Part shown: positions 1 to 7,384 of the stretch, piece by piece
Position numbering within the stretch: position 1 is the first letter of the stretch
Layout: each line of letters starts with the position of its first letter
Source of the DNA: Cacconaster sp045617505
Lineage (GTDB): Bacteria > Bacteroidota > Bacteroidia > Bacteroidales > UBA932
Assembly (NCBI GenBank): GCA_045617505.1
Contig: JAZLIS010000124.1
Span: forward strand, 1 to 15,996
Length of the DNA: 15,996 bases
Direction of reading: 5' to 3'
The notes under the pieces: model-generated
Told to the model about the DNA's origin: nothing
Database searches by the model: none
What the model saw: only the letters and a program-made list of their open reading frames with translations
Made by a program: the position numbers and the translations under genes

Positions 1-96
1 TACGAAAAAATGTCAGAAGAAGGCATAGATGTTAAGTTCGAAAAACAGCTCAACACTCAGCAGGTAATGGACATTATCAACCAATTGGTATCGTAA
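1..96 (+). CDS. C-terminal fragment of an unidentified protein (cut by window start)
   Basis: Reading from base 1 gives 31 codons ending in TAA at 94-96. The tail is hydrophilic (rich in Glu, Lys, Gln and Asn) and ends in a short amphipathic stretch, VMDIINQLVS, as expected for the last helix of a soluble protein. I do not recognise the family and 31 residues are too few to assign one. It is most likely real because the frame runs open from the window edge and its composition is protein-like. No clear terminator follows. The next 238 nt hold no strong gene. Confidence 0.6.
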   Translation, partial: YEKMSEEGIDVKFEKQLNTQQVMDIINQLVS

Positions 97-133
97 CAGA
101 CCGCCCCTATAATAACATATTCATAATCTACCA

Positions 134-214
134 ATGTCCTGTTTCGCTCTAAAAAAGACCAAATGGTTTGATGGCATTTATGAAAATCTGAAAATGATGG
201 ATAACCAATCATAA
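134..214 (+). other. Possible 26-codon ORF in the 97-334 intergenic stretch
   Basis: The 238 nt between the left-edge gene and the hydrolase contain no gene of ordinary length. One short ATG-to-TAA frame encodes 26 residues (start MSCFALKKTKWFDG, end MMDNQS) with a fairly natural composition including Trp, Phe and Tyr. I see no Shine-Dalgarno sequence or TAnnTTTG promoter upstream of it, and an ORF this short is common by chance. It could be a small peptide, a relic, or nothing. Confidence 0.12.
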
Positions 215-302
215 GACACTATTATGGATATTGACCTTCAAAATAAAATCCAGGACTTACAGCTTCTTAGTTGCGGATTTTCTTTTTGTCGGGGATTTGA
301 AT

Positions 303-310
303 TATCTTTG
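303..310 (+). promoter_or_regulatory. Bacteroidota-type -7 promoter element of the hydrolase gene
   Basis: TATCTTTG matches the Bacteroidota -7 consensus TAnnTTTG exactly and is followed by CA, as is common. The upstream -33 TTTG is not at the ideal distance; the nearest one, 285-288, is only 14 nt away. Transcription would start near 315 and leave about 20 nt of leader before the ATG at 335. The element lies inside the longer open frame that begins at 224, which argues that 224 is not the true start. Confidence 0.5.
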
Positions 311-334
311 CACGATTCAAAAGCCATAAGTGAT

Positions 335-1630
335 ATGTTCAAAAAATTGACGTTTCTGGCACTGGCTGCATTGATGGTATGCTCGTGCGAATCCACCAAA
401 AGAGAAGAAAACCCTGTTTATGAAGCGCTCGGTCCGGAGGAGCACTATTGCGTCAAAGACATTCAGGACGAGATATCCAAGAGTCTGGTTGAAGCCATTG
501 GACTTGATTTGCCCGAGATACTGGATATTCTGGGCACGCTCGGATTTGAGAGGATGGACGAGTTGGCTGAGGTGCTGTCAGACGGGAACACATACTACAG
601 CACTCCCATCAAGTACAAGAGTTCGGCCCGCGGCGAGGAACTCTGGCTGTCCGGCAGGCTATACTACAGAAAAACATCTGACGGCAGCATCGAAACTCCC
701 GACCATATAATGATTTCAAACAGAATCACGACGACCAGCGGAGGTCCCTCCACAGGTCTCGGAGTGGAGTCGTTTATGATGAAAAACGGGGCGATGATAA
801 TCGTCCCCGACCTTATCGGACACGGCATCACGGACAATATTCCCGAGCCTTACTGCGTCCCTTCACTGACCGTTCCCGCCGCATACGATATGTATGCCGC
901 AACATTGGATTTCCTCAAGGACAGAGGCGTGAAAGAGGGCGGAAAGATTCCGGTATACATAACAGGATACTCTCAGGGCGGATTGTCAGCCCTTGCGGAA
1001 GTGAGAGCTTTTCAGGAGGCCTACAAGGGAAAAGTGAATTTGGTCTCCGCCTATCTCGGCAGCGGCCCCTACAGTATGAAATCATTCCAGGATGACTGGG
1101 TCGAAAATGACAGATGCGGATATCCCTTGTCCATAGGTCTGACCGTCATCGGGCTGAAATATGCATATCCCGACATATTGACCGGTGACTACTCCGATTA
1201 TTTCACGAAAGAGTTCATGGATACGGGGATAGTTGACAAGATTCTGTCCAAGAAATACTCCAACAATGTATTGAGTGATGAGATATATAAGATTTTCCCG
1301 CCCGACAGGTTGGGCTACGTACAGGCGTCCGCTATCCTGAAGAAGGAGTGCCTGACACCGGGGGAAAAAAGATATCAGGAACTGGAACGATGCACAATCA
1401 ATTGCGAGATGGCCAGCGGATGGAAGCCTGAGGTGCCGGTTTACATCTTTCACGATGAAGAGGACACATACGTTCCGTTCATTAATTTTGAATTGGCTCA
1501 GAAAGGCATAAATAACGCAAATTGCACTTTTGAGAATCTCGGAAATCTGCATCTGGGTTCGAAGAACCACCTGGCCGCCGGAGCAATCTTTTATGTCCGT
1601 ATGGCCTGCGGAGACTATTTGAAGAAATAA
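335..1630 (+). CDS. Lipoprotein alpha/beta-hydrolase (secretory lipase/esterase-like)
   Basis: A predicted 431-residue serine hydrolase anchored by lipid on the outer side of the inner membrane or in the outer membrane. The open frame extends back to 224. I place the start at 335 because it gives a lysine-plus-hydrophobic signal peptide (MFKKLTFLALAALMV) with a lipobox ending at Cys18, and because a promoter element sits at 303-310. The nucleophile elbow G-Y-S-Q-G-G puts the catalytic Ser at 213. The likely acid is Asp377 in the EDTYVP segment, and the base is His412 or His406 near the C-terminus. The layout resembles secretory lipase/esterase families; the substrate (acyl ester or peptide) cannot be told. 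The gene ends 14 nt before atpD with no terminator, so readthrough into the ATP synthase operon is likely. A functional link to ATP synthase is not implied. Confidence 0.85.
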   Translation: MFKKLTFLALAALMVCSCESTKREENPVYEALGPEEHYCVKDIQDEISKSLVEAIGLDLPEILDILGTLGFERMDELAEVLSDGNTYYSTPIKYKSSARGEELWLSGRLYYRKTSDGSIETPDHIMISNRITTTSGGPSTGLGVESFMMKNGAMIIVPDLIGHGITDNIPEPYCVPSLTVPAAYDMYAATLDFLKDRGVKEGGKIPVYITGYSQGGLSALAEVRAFQEAYKGKVNLVSAYLGSGPYSMKSFQDDWVENDRCGYPLSIGLTVIGLKYAYPDILTGDYSDYFTKEFMDTGIVDKILSKKYSNNVLSDEIYKIFPPDRLGYVQASAILKKECLTPGEKRYQELERCTINCEMASGWKPEVPVYIFHDEEDTYVPFINFELAQKGINNANCTFENLGNLHLGSKNHLAAGAIFYVRMACGDYLKK

Positions 1631-1644
1631 GAAACTGTCACATA

Positions 1645-3165
1645 ATGTCGGAAATTGTAGGTCACATCGTTCAGATTATCGGTCCCGTAGTGGACGTTCA
1701 CTTTGACATCGCTTCCGAAGAAGAAGTGAGTTCCAGCCTGCCCAAAATACACGATGCGCTGTATATAACCAACCTTCAGGGGCGCAAAATCGTCGTTGAG
1801 GTGCAGCAGCATCTCGGCGAAGACTGCGTCCGCTGCGTGGCGATGGAATCCACGGACGGCCTCTGCAGAGGGATGGAAGCACTTTACAAAGGTTCCACCA
1901 TCCGGATGCCTTCGGGCAACTTCGTCCGCGGCCGGGTGATGAATGTCGTTGGAGAGACCATCGACGGTCTTGAAGAAGCTGATGCTCCCGAAAGTTTCCC
2001 CATCCACCGGGATGCCCCCAAATTCGAGGACCTGACCACCTCACAGGAGGTTCTTTTCACCGGAATCAAGGTAATCGACCTGCTGGAGCCCTATCTGAAA
2101 GGCGGAAAAATCGGACTCTTCGGAGGCGCCGGTGTGGGAAAGACCGTCCTCATCAAGGAGCTGATAAACAATATCGCAAAGAAGCACAACGGATTCTCCG
2201 TCTTTGCAGGTGTCGGCGAGCGTACCCGTGAGGGAAACGACCTGCTCCGTGAGATGATAGAGTCCGGCGTAATCAAATACGGCGAGGAGTTTGAAAAGAG
2301 TATGGCCGAAGGCCATTGGGACCTCTCGAAAGTCGATCGCAAGGCTCTTGACAAGAGTCAGGTGTCGATGGTGTTCGGACAGATGAACGAGCCTCCCGGA
2401 GCGAGAAGCAGTGTGGCCCTGAGCGGTCTGACGCTTGCAGAAAGTTTCCGCGACTCCACGGACCCCGATTCGCCGAAGGACATACTGTTCTTCATCGACA
2501 ACATCTTCCGTTTCACTCAAGCGGGAAGCGAAGTATCCGCTCTGCTGGGCCGTATGCCCTCCGCAGTAGGCTACCAGCCCACCCTAGCATCAGAGATGGG
2601 CCAGATGCAGGAGAGAATCACCTCCACCAAGAACGGGTCAATCACATCCGTGCAGGCGGTATATGTCCCCGCGGATGACCTGACCGACCCCGCACCGGCC
2701 ACCACCTTCTCACACCTCGACGCAACGACAGTCCTGAGCAGGAAAATCGCCGAGCTGGGCATCTACCCCGCAGTGGACCCTCTCGACAGCACATCCCGCA
2801 TAATGGACCCCAACGTCATCGGGCAGGAACACTACGACACCGCGCAGCGTGTCAAGCAGATACTCCAGCGCCAGAAGGAGCTTCAGGACATCATCTCCAT
2901 CCTCGGAATGGACGAACTGAGCGACGAGGACAAGACAATAGTCAACCGCGCCCGCAAGGTGCAGAGATTCCTCTCACAGCCTTTCTTCGTGGCGGAGCAG
3001 TTCACCGGAGTACCCGGCGTTATGGTCTCCATAGAGGACACTGTCAGGGGATTCAATATGATTCTGGACGGGAAAGTTGATGACATTCCCGAACAGGCAT
3101 TCCTCAACGTGGGCACAATTGAAGAGGCCGTTGATAAGGGCCGCGCAATGCTTCAACAGCAATAA
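1645..3165 (+). CDS. atpD: F1Fo ATP synthase subunit beta
   Basis: Catalytic F1 subunit (506 residues) that binds and converts ADP plus phosphate to ATP in the cytoplasmic head. The Walker A loop GGAGVGKT is at 160-167 and the Walker B strand ILFFID at 280-285, followed by the conserved FRFTQAGSEVSALLGRMPSA region. The DELSDEDK form of the DELSEED lever, which touches gamma, is at 423-430. The protein is about 40 residues longer than the E. coli subunit. Much of the excess is an insertion at roughly 212-236, just before the conserved VSMVFGQMNEPPG segment; I recall an insert here as common in Bacteroidota beta subunits. First gene of the atp cluster: 14 nt after the hydrolase stop and 9 nt before atpC. 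No Shine-Dalgarno is visible. Confidence 0.98.
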   Translation: MSEIVGHIVQIIGPVVDVHFDIASEEEVSSSLPKIHDALYITNLQGRKIVVEVQQHLGEDCVRCVAMESTDGLCRGMEALYKGSTIRMPSGNFVRGRVMNVVGETIDGLEEADAPESFPIHRDAPKFEDLTTSQEVLFTGIKVIDLLEPYLKGGKIGLFGGAGVGKTVLIKELINNIAKKHNGFSVFAGVGERTREGNDLLREMIESGVIKYGEEFEKSMAEGHWDLSKVDRKALDKSQVSMVFGQMNEPPGARSSVALSGLTLAESFRDSTDPDSPKDILFFIDNIFRFTQAGSEVSALLGRMPSAVGYQPTLASEMGQMQERITSTKNGSITSVQAVYVPADDLTDPAPATTFSHLDATTVLSRKIAELGIYPAVDPLDSTSRIMDPNVIGQEHYDTAQRVKQILQRQKELQDIISILGMDELSDEDKTIVNRARKVQRFLSQPFFVAEQFTGVPGVMVSIEDTVRGFNMILDGKVDDIPEQAFLNVGTIEEAVDKGRAMLQQQ

Positions 3166-3174
3166 TCCGAATCC

Positions 3175-3423
3175 ATGCCGCTGACCCTGCACATACTTAC
3201 TCCCAAGACCGCCGCAATCGAAAGAGAGGTGGTCAAGGCATTTTTCCCCGGTACGGCGGGAAACTTCGAGGTGCTTGTCAACCACGCGCCTCTGATTTCT
3301 TCCCTGTGCAAGGGCTCGGTCAGATGGGAGAATGCGTCTGACGGTTCGCAGGAGTCCTTCCCGATTGCTTCCGGATTCGTGGAGGTCAGTGACAACTTGA
3401 TAACAGTGACCGCAGAACAATGA
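3175..3423 (+). CDS. atpC: F1Fo ATP synthase subunit epsilon, N-terminal domain only
   Basis: An 82-residue epsilon subunit of the central stalk, linking gamma to the c-ring. It contains the beta-sandwich domain, seen in the opening LTLHILTPKTAAIEREV, the phosphate-turn-like FFPGTAGNFEVLVNHAPLIS and the strand IASGFVEVSDNLITV. It ends right after that domain. The C-terminal two-helix arm that inhibits ATP hydrolysis in E. coli (about 138 residues in total) is absent. This is not a frameshift product, because the stop TGA at 3421-3423 overlaps the atpB start as ATGA. Short epsilons of about this length are, as I recall, usual in Bacteroidales. Confidence 0.93.
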   Translation: MPLTLHILTPKTAAIEREVVKAFFPGTAGNFEVLVNHAPLISSLCKGSVRWENASDGSQESFPIASGFVEVSDNLITVTAEQ

Positions 3424-4478
3424 AACGACTGACCCTGATATTTCTGATTCTCCTGTTCTTCCGCACCGGCGCGGCGGCTTCGGCCCCTGCATCGGCGTCC
3501 GGAGATGGAGAAGGCGGCTTCGATATGCAGGAATATCTTTTCGGCCACGTTCTGGATTCATACCAGTGGCACATCACGAGCTGGAAAGGGCACGAACTTT
3601 CGATTCCGCTCCCGATAATCGTTTTCGGACAGGACGGTTTCAAAGTTTTTCTCTCCGACAAACTGGAAGGTGGGGAAATGTATGACGGTTTCTTCATCCC
3701 CGAGGATGGCCCCAATAAGGGCAAGGTGGTCGAGCTGGACGAAAACGGAAGTCAGGTCCGCCCGATAGACATCAGCATCACCAGAAACGTATTGTCGCTG
3801 ATGATAAGCGGAGCCCTGCTGGTCTGGCTGGTCCTGGCCTGCAGCCGCTGGTACCGTCGCCACGACGTGCTTCACGAAGCCCCCACAGAGATTGCGGCAC
3901 TGCTTGAGCCGGTAATCAATATGATAAACGAGGATGTCATCAAGGACAGCATCGGACCGGGGTACGAACGGTTCAGCCCCTATCTGCTGACAGCCTTCTT
4001 CTTCATCCTGATAAACAATCTGATGGGCATCATCCCCATCTTCCCCGGAGGGGCCAACGTTACGGGGAACATCGCCGTCACCCTCTGCATGGCACTCTTT
4101 ACCTTCATCTGCGTGAACCTCTTCGGAAACAGACACTACTTCAAGGAGATTTTCTGGCCCGACGTTCCTGTTTTCCTCAAGGCCATTCCCATTATGCCCG
4201 TGATTGAGACAGTGGGGATGTTCACCAAACCCATATCCTTGATGATAAGGCTCTTCGCCAATATATTCGCCGGGCACGTGCTGATTTTGAGCGTCGTAGC
4301 CCTGATTTTCATAACTTCGGCGATGGGGCCGGTTCTCAATGGTTCGATGACCCTGATTTCGGTCCTGTTCGGGATCTTTATGGACTGTCTCGAACTTCTG
4401 GTAGCCTTCATCCAGGCCTACGTATTCACAATGCTTTCCGCAGTATATGTCGGAATGGCGCATCCTAAAGATAATTAA
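3420..4478 (+). CDS. atpB: F1Fo ATP synthase subunit a with signal peptide and periplasmic N-terminal extension
   Basis: Membrane stator subunit that forms the proton half-channels beside the c-ring. At 352 residues it is about 80 longer than the E. coli protein. The extra length is N-terminal: a signal-peptide-like start (MKRLTLIFLILLFF, Ala-rich site by about residue 25), then a hydrophilic region to about 120, probably periplasmic, then the first membrane helix at about 125-145. The essential Arg is R277 in SLMIRLFANIFAGH. His286 and Glu325 occupy the positions of E. coli Glu219 and His245, the swapped pair seen in many species, and Gln332 matches E. coli Gln252. The start codon overlaps the atpC stop by 4 nt, which implies translational coupling. 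No atpI-like gene precedes it. Confidence 0.96.
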   Translation: MKRLTLIFLILLFFRTGAAASAPASASGDGEGGFDMQEYLFGHVLDSYQWHITSWKGHELSIPLPIIVFGQDGFKVFLSDKLEGGEMYDGFFIPEDGPNKGKVVELDENGSQVRPIDISITRNVLSLMISGALLVWLVLACSRWYRRHDVLHEAPTEIAALLEPVINMINEDVIKDSIGPGYERFSPYLLTAFFFILINNLMGIIPIFPGGANVTGNIAVTLCMALFTFICVNLFGNRHYFKEIFWPDVPVFLKAIPIMPVIETVGMFTKPISLMIRLFANIFAGHVLILSVVALIFITSAMGPVLNGSMTLISVLFGIFMDCLELLVAFIQAYVFTMLSAVYVGMAHPKDN

Positions 4479-4499
4479 CACAATAAAACTATCAATACC

Positions 4500-4760
4500 A
4501 TGTTACTTACCACAATTCTCCAAGCTGCAGCAGCAGGTTCTTCTCTCGCTTACGTAGGTGCAGCCATCGGTGCCGGTATCGTGGCACTTGCCGCAGCAAT
4601 CGGTATCGGCAAAATCGGAAAGGCCGCTATGGAATCCATCGCGCGCCAGCCTGAAGCCGCCGGAAACATCCGCTCGAATATGATTATTATCGGCGCATTG
4701 GTCGAGGGCGTCTGCCTCTTCGCCGTTATCGCCTGCCTGCTTATAGTCCTTATCCGCTAA
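4500..4760 (+). CDS. atpE: F1Fo ATP synthase subunit c (proton-type ring)
   Basis: An 86-residue helical hairpin that oligomerises into the rotor ring. Helix 1 is Gly/Ala-rich (about 15-40), the polar loop carries the RQPEA signature at 49-53, and helix 2 (about 58-85) carries the ion-binding carboxylate Glu69 in GALVEGVCLFAV. Aligned to the sodium-type c subunit of Ilyobacter tartaricus (constant offset of four), the Na ligands Gln32, Ser66 and Thr67 are replaced by Ile36, Gly70 and Val71. Proton coupling is therefore inferred. It lies 21 nt after atpB and 4 nt before atpF. No Shine-Dalgarno is evident although the subunit is needed in many copies. Confidence 0.97.
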   Translation: MLLTTILQAAAAGSSLAYVGAAIGAGIVALAAAIGIGKIGKAAMESIARQPEAAGNIRSNMIIIGALVEGVCLFAVIACLLIVLIR

Positions 4761-4764
4761 TCCG

Positions 4765-5265
4765 ATGGAAATCCTTACTCCATCCTTCGGTCTTCTGTTC
4801 TGGATGGTGCTGATTTTCGGCGCCGTCTTCTTCCTTCTCGCCAAGTTCGGCTTCCCTACCATCACCGGAATGATTTCAAAGAGGAGCGAACATATCGCCA
4901 AGTCCCTCAAGGATGCGGAAGAAGCCAAGGAGATGCTGGAACAGATGGACCTGAAGTATCAGCAGATGATGAAGGATGCCCGCCAGGAGCAGGGCAGAAT
5001 GCTTGACGATGCCAGAAAGGCGGCCCAGCAGATGATTGATCAGGCCAGGGCCAAGGCCTCGGAGGAGGCCGCTGCCATTATGGCCCGTGCAGCGGATGAG
5101 ATTGAACTTCAGAAGAAGGAGGCTGTCGAAGAGTTGAAGGCATCCGCAGTCAACCTTTCCATTGCCCTTTCCGAAAAGATTCTTCGGGAAAAGCTCTCCA
5201 CGGACAATGCGCAGAATGCCCTTATAGGCAAAATGGTGAATGAACTCGGGGATTATAGCAACTAG
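4765..5265 (+). CDS. atpF: F1Fo ATP synthase subunit b
   Basis: Peripheral stalk subunit of 166 residues, close to the E. coli length. One N-terminal membrane helix spans about 8-27 (FGLLFWMVLIFGAVFFLLAK). It is followed by the short FGFPTITGMISKRSEHIAKSL linker and a long charged coiled-coil rich in Ala, Glu, Lys and Gln to about residue 135. The C-terminal part would bind delta. Only one b gene is present, so the stalk should be a homodimer. The last 26 nt overlap the start of atpH in another frame. Confidence 0.96.
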   Translation: MEILTPSFGLLFWMVLIFGAVFFLLAKFGFPTITGMISKRSEHIAKSLKDAEEAKEMLEQMDLKYQQMMKDARQEQGRMLDDARKAAQQMIDQARAKASEEAAAIMARAADEIELQKKEAVEELKASAVNLSIALSEKILREKLSTDNAQNALIGKMVNELGDYSN

Positions 5266-5797
5266 GTATGCCACTGCACTGTGGAAACTGGTCCGGAAAG
5301 ACGGGGCAGCAGAGGCCGTCTATACACAGTCCTGCACTCTGCTGAAAGCTTTTTCCTCCCTCTCTTCGTTCTGTGCCGCAATCTCCAACCCTTTCTCCGC
5401 CTCCATCGGGGAGAAAATCAAACTTCTTGAGAGTTGCGTAGCCCCCGAAACTCTGGAACCGGACATCGAAAAACTGGCCCGGCTTATGGACAGGAACGGC
5501 CGCATCGCCCACTTCCGCATCACCCTGCTGGATTTCGTAAACCTCTACAGAAAAGAGAACGGAATCAGGATGGTCCGGATTACCACCGCGACGGATGATG
5601 ACAGTATGCTTCAGGCAGCCGGCGGGCTTGGCAGGGACGAAAAGACCCACAAGGTCCTGATAACCCACAAGGTAGATCCGTCCATTATCGGAGGATTCAT
5701 CTATGAAAGCTGGGGGAGGAGGCTGGACTGCAGCATAAAAGGTTCCCTTGAAAAAGTCAGGGGGCAATTGATTGACAAAAACAAAAGAATAATATAA
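5240..5797 (+). CDS. atpH: F1Fo ATP synthase subunit delta (OSCP)
   Basis: A 185-residue subunit joining the b stalk to the top of the alpha3beta3 head. The start at 5240 gives the family's typical opening GIIATRYATALWKLV. The C-terminal family motif is also clear, DPSIIGGFIYESWGRRLDCS, followed by a helix ending in the VRGQL segment. The middle is diverged, as is normal for delta. The start lies inside atpF (26-nt overlap); no later Met would preserve the N-terminal helix. The TAA stop at 5795-5797 abuts the atpA ATG with no spacer. Confidence 0.94.
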   Translation: MNSGIIATRYATALWKLVRKDGAAEAVYTQSCTLLKAFSSLSSFCAAISNPFSASIGEKIKLLESCVAPETLEPDIEKLARLMDRNGRIAHFRITLLDFVNLYRKENGIRMVRITTATDDDSMLQAAGGLGRDEKTHKVLITHKVDPSIIGGFIYESWGRRLDCSIKGSLEKVRGQLIDKNKRII

Positions 5798-7384
5798 ATG
5801 GCTGAACATATCAAGGCAAGTGAAATAAGCGAGATACTGCTGGAACAGTTGGAGGGGCTCGACCTTTCTGCAAAGATGGAGGAGGTCGGTCAAGTCCTGC
5901 AGGTTTCGGACGGGGTGGCCCGCGTCTATGGCCTGGACTCCGTTCAATCAGGTGAATTGATTGAGTTTCAAAGCGGTATAATGGGCGTTGCGATGAATCT
6001 CGAGCAGGACAATGTGGGTATTGTTCTCCTCGGTTCCAGCGAATCCGTGAAAGAAGGCCACCACGTCAAACGTACAGGTAAAATCGCCTGCATCGGCGTC
6101 GGCGAAGGCATTGTCGGAAGAGTTGTCGATCCGCTCGGCAATCCGCTTGACGGACTGGGCCCCATCAAGGGAGAGAGGCTGGATATGCCTCTTGAAAGGA
6201 AGGCTCCCGGCGTAATCTTCCGGGAACCGGTGACCGAACCGCTTCAGACCGGCTTGAAAGCCATTGATGCAATGATTCCCATCGGACGTGGGCAGAGGGA
6301 ACTCATCATCGGTGACCGTCAGACAGGAAAGACCGCCATTGCCATCGACACCATCATCAACCAGAAATCCAATTTCCTTGCAGGAAAGCCCGTCTATTGC
6401 ATCTATGTCGCCATCGGGCAGAAAGGCAGCACCATTGCAAACATAGTCAAGACTCTGCACGATGCCGGCGCTATGGACTACACTGTAATTGTCAGTGCGA
6501 CAGCCTCCGAATCCGCAGCACTACAATACTATGCTGCATTTGCGGGAGCAGCCATCGGCGAATATTTTCGTGACACCGGAAGGCACGCCCTTGTAGTATA
6601 TGATGACCTCTCCAAGCAGGCCGTCTCATACCGTGAGGTTTCACTGATTCTGAAGCGTCCTTCAGGCCGTGAGGCATATCCCGGCGACATCTTCTACCTG
6701 CACAGCCGTCTTCTCGAGAGGGCTGCGAAAATCATCGGACAGCAGGAGGTCGCCGAGCAGATGAACGACCTGCCGGCCTGCCTGAAAGGCAAGGTCAAGG
6801 CCGGAGGCTCCCTCACTGCGCTTCCCATCATCGAGACACAGGCCGGAGATGTCTCCGCATATATCCCCACAAACGTGATTTCAATCACTGACGGACAGAT
6901 TTTCCTTGAGACTAACCTCTTCAACCAGGGTTTCCGTCCGGCAATCAACGTCGGAATATCCGTGTCCCGCGTAGGTGGTGCCGCACAGGTCAAATCGATG
7001 AAGAAAGTGGCCGGAACGCTCAAGATTGACCAGGCCCAGTTCAGGGAGTTGGAGGCATTCACCAAGTTCAGTTCCGATATGGATGCCGTCACGACGGCCA
7101 CCATCGACAAGGGGCGCAAGAACAATATCCTCCTGATCCAGAAGCAGTATAGTCCGATGCCGGTAGGTGAACAGGTTGCAATTCTTTACTGCGGCACACA
7201 CGCCCTGATGAAAGATATCCCCGAAAGCAAGGTATCCGAATTCCAGGAACTGTTCCTCGAGAGGATGCGGCAGCTCCACTCCGAAGATGTGCTGAAGCCT
7301 CTTCAGGATGGCCGTATCGACGAGAACATCTCTTCTCTCATTGAAAAGGAGGCGGCTTTCGTGGTTTCACAACTCTCTGACTGA
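5798..7384 (+). CDS. atpA: F1Fo ATP synthase subunit alpha
   Basis: Non-catalytic nucleotide-binding F1 subunit (528 residues). The P-loop GDRQTGKT is at 172-179. The family signature around PAINVGISVSRVGGAAQ includes Arg391, the arginine finger that reaches the beta catalytic site. Other conserved blocks are VSATASESAALQYYAAFAG, the VVYDDLSKQAVSYREVSL segment with the Walker B aspartates, and RPSGREAYPGDIFYLHSRLLERA. Its length is slightly above the E. coli subunit (513). It begins directly after the atpH stop, and its own stop overlaps the atpG start by one base (TGATG), indicating tight translational coupling. Confidence 0.98.
   Translation: MAEHIKASEISEILLEQLEGLDLSAKMEEVGQVLQVSDGVARVYGLDSVQSGELIEFQSGIMGVAMNLEQDNVGIVLLGSSESVKEGHHVKRTGKIACIGVGEGIVGRVVDPLGNPLDGLGPIKGERLDMPLERKAPGVIFREPVTEPLQTGLKAIDAMIPIGRGQRELIIGDRQTGKTAIAIDTIINQKSNFLAGKPVYCIYVAIGQKGSTIANIVKTLHDAGAMDYTVIVSATASESAALQYYAAFAGAAIGEYFRDTGRHALVVYDDLSKQAVSYREVSLILKRPSGREAYPGDIFYLHSRLLERAAKIIGQQEVAEQMNDLPACLKGKVKAGGSLTALPIIETQAGDVSAYIPTNVISITDGQIFLETNLFNQGFRPAINVGISVSRVGGAAQVKSMKKVAGTLKIDQAQFRELEAFTKFSSDMDAVTTATIDKGRKNNILLIQKQYSPMPVGEQVAILYCGTHALMKDIPESKVSEFQELFLERMRQLHSEDVLKPLQDGRIDENISSLIEKEAAFVVSQLSD

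Noticed and set aside
161..179. AAATG/CATTT inverted repeat in the left intergenic stretch
   Set aside because: A 5-bp AT-rich stem with no T-tract, expected by chance.
224..334. N-terminal extension of the hydrolase frame to the ATG at 224
   Set aside because: A good promoter -7 box (303-310) lies inside it. The residues before 335 do not look like a signal peptide, whereas the 335 start gives a proper lipoprotein signal.
1483..1490. TAATTTTG inside the hydrolase gene as the atp operon promoter
   Set aside because: It matches the -7 consensus but has no -33 at the right distance and lies 155 nt from atpD; such matches are common by chance. It is mentioned only as a candidate in the operon finding.
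3558..4481. 307-residue minus-strand frame opposite atpB
   Set aside because: It is antisense to a clear atpB; its His/Glu/Gln-rich composition is typical of a shadow frame.
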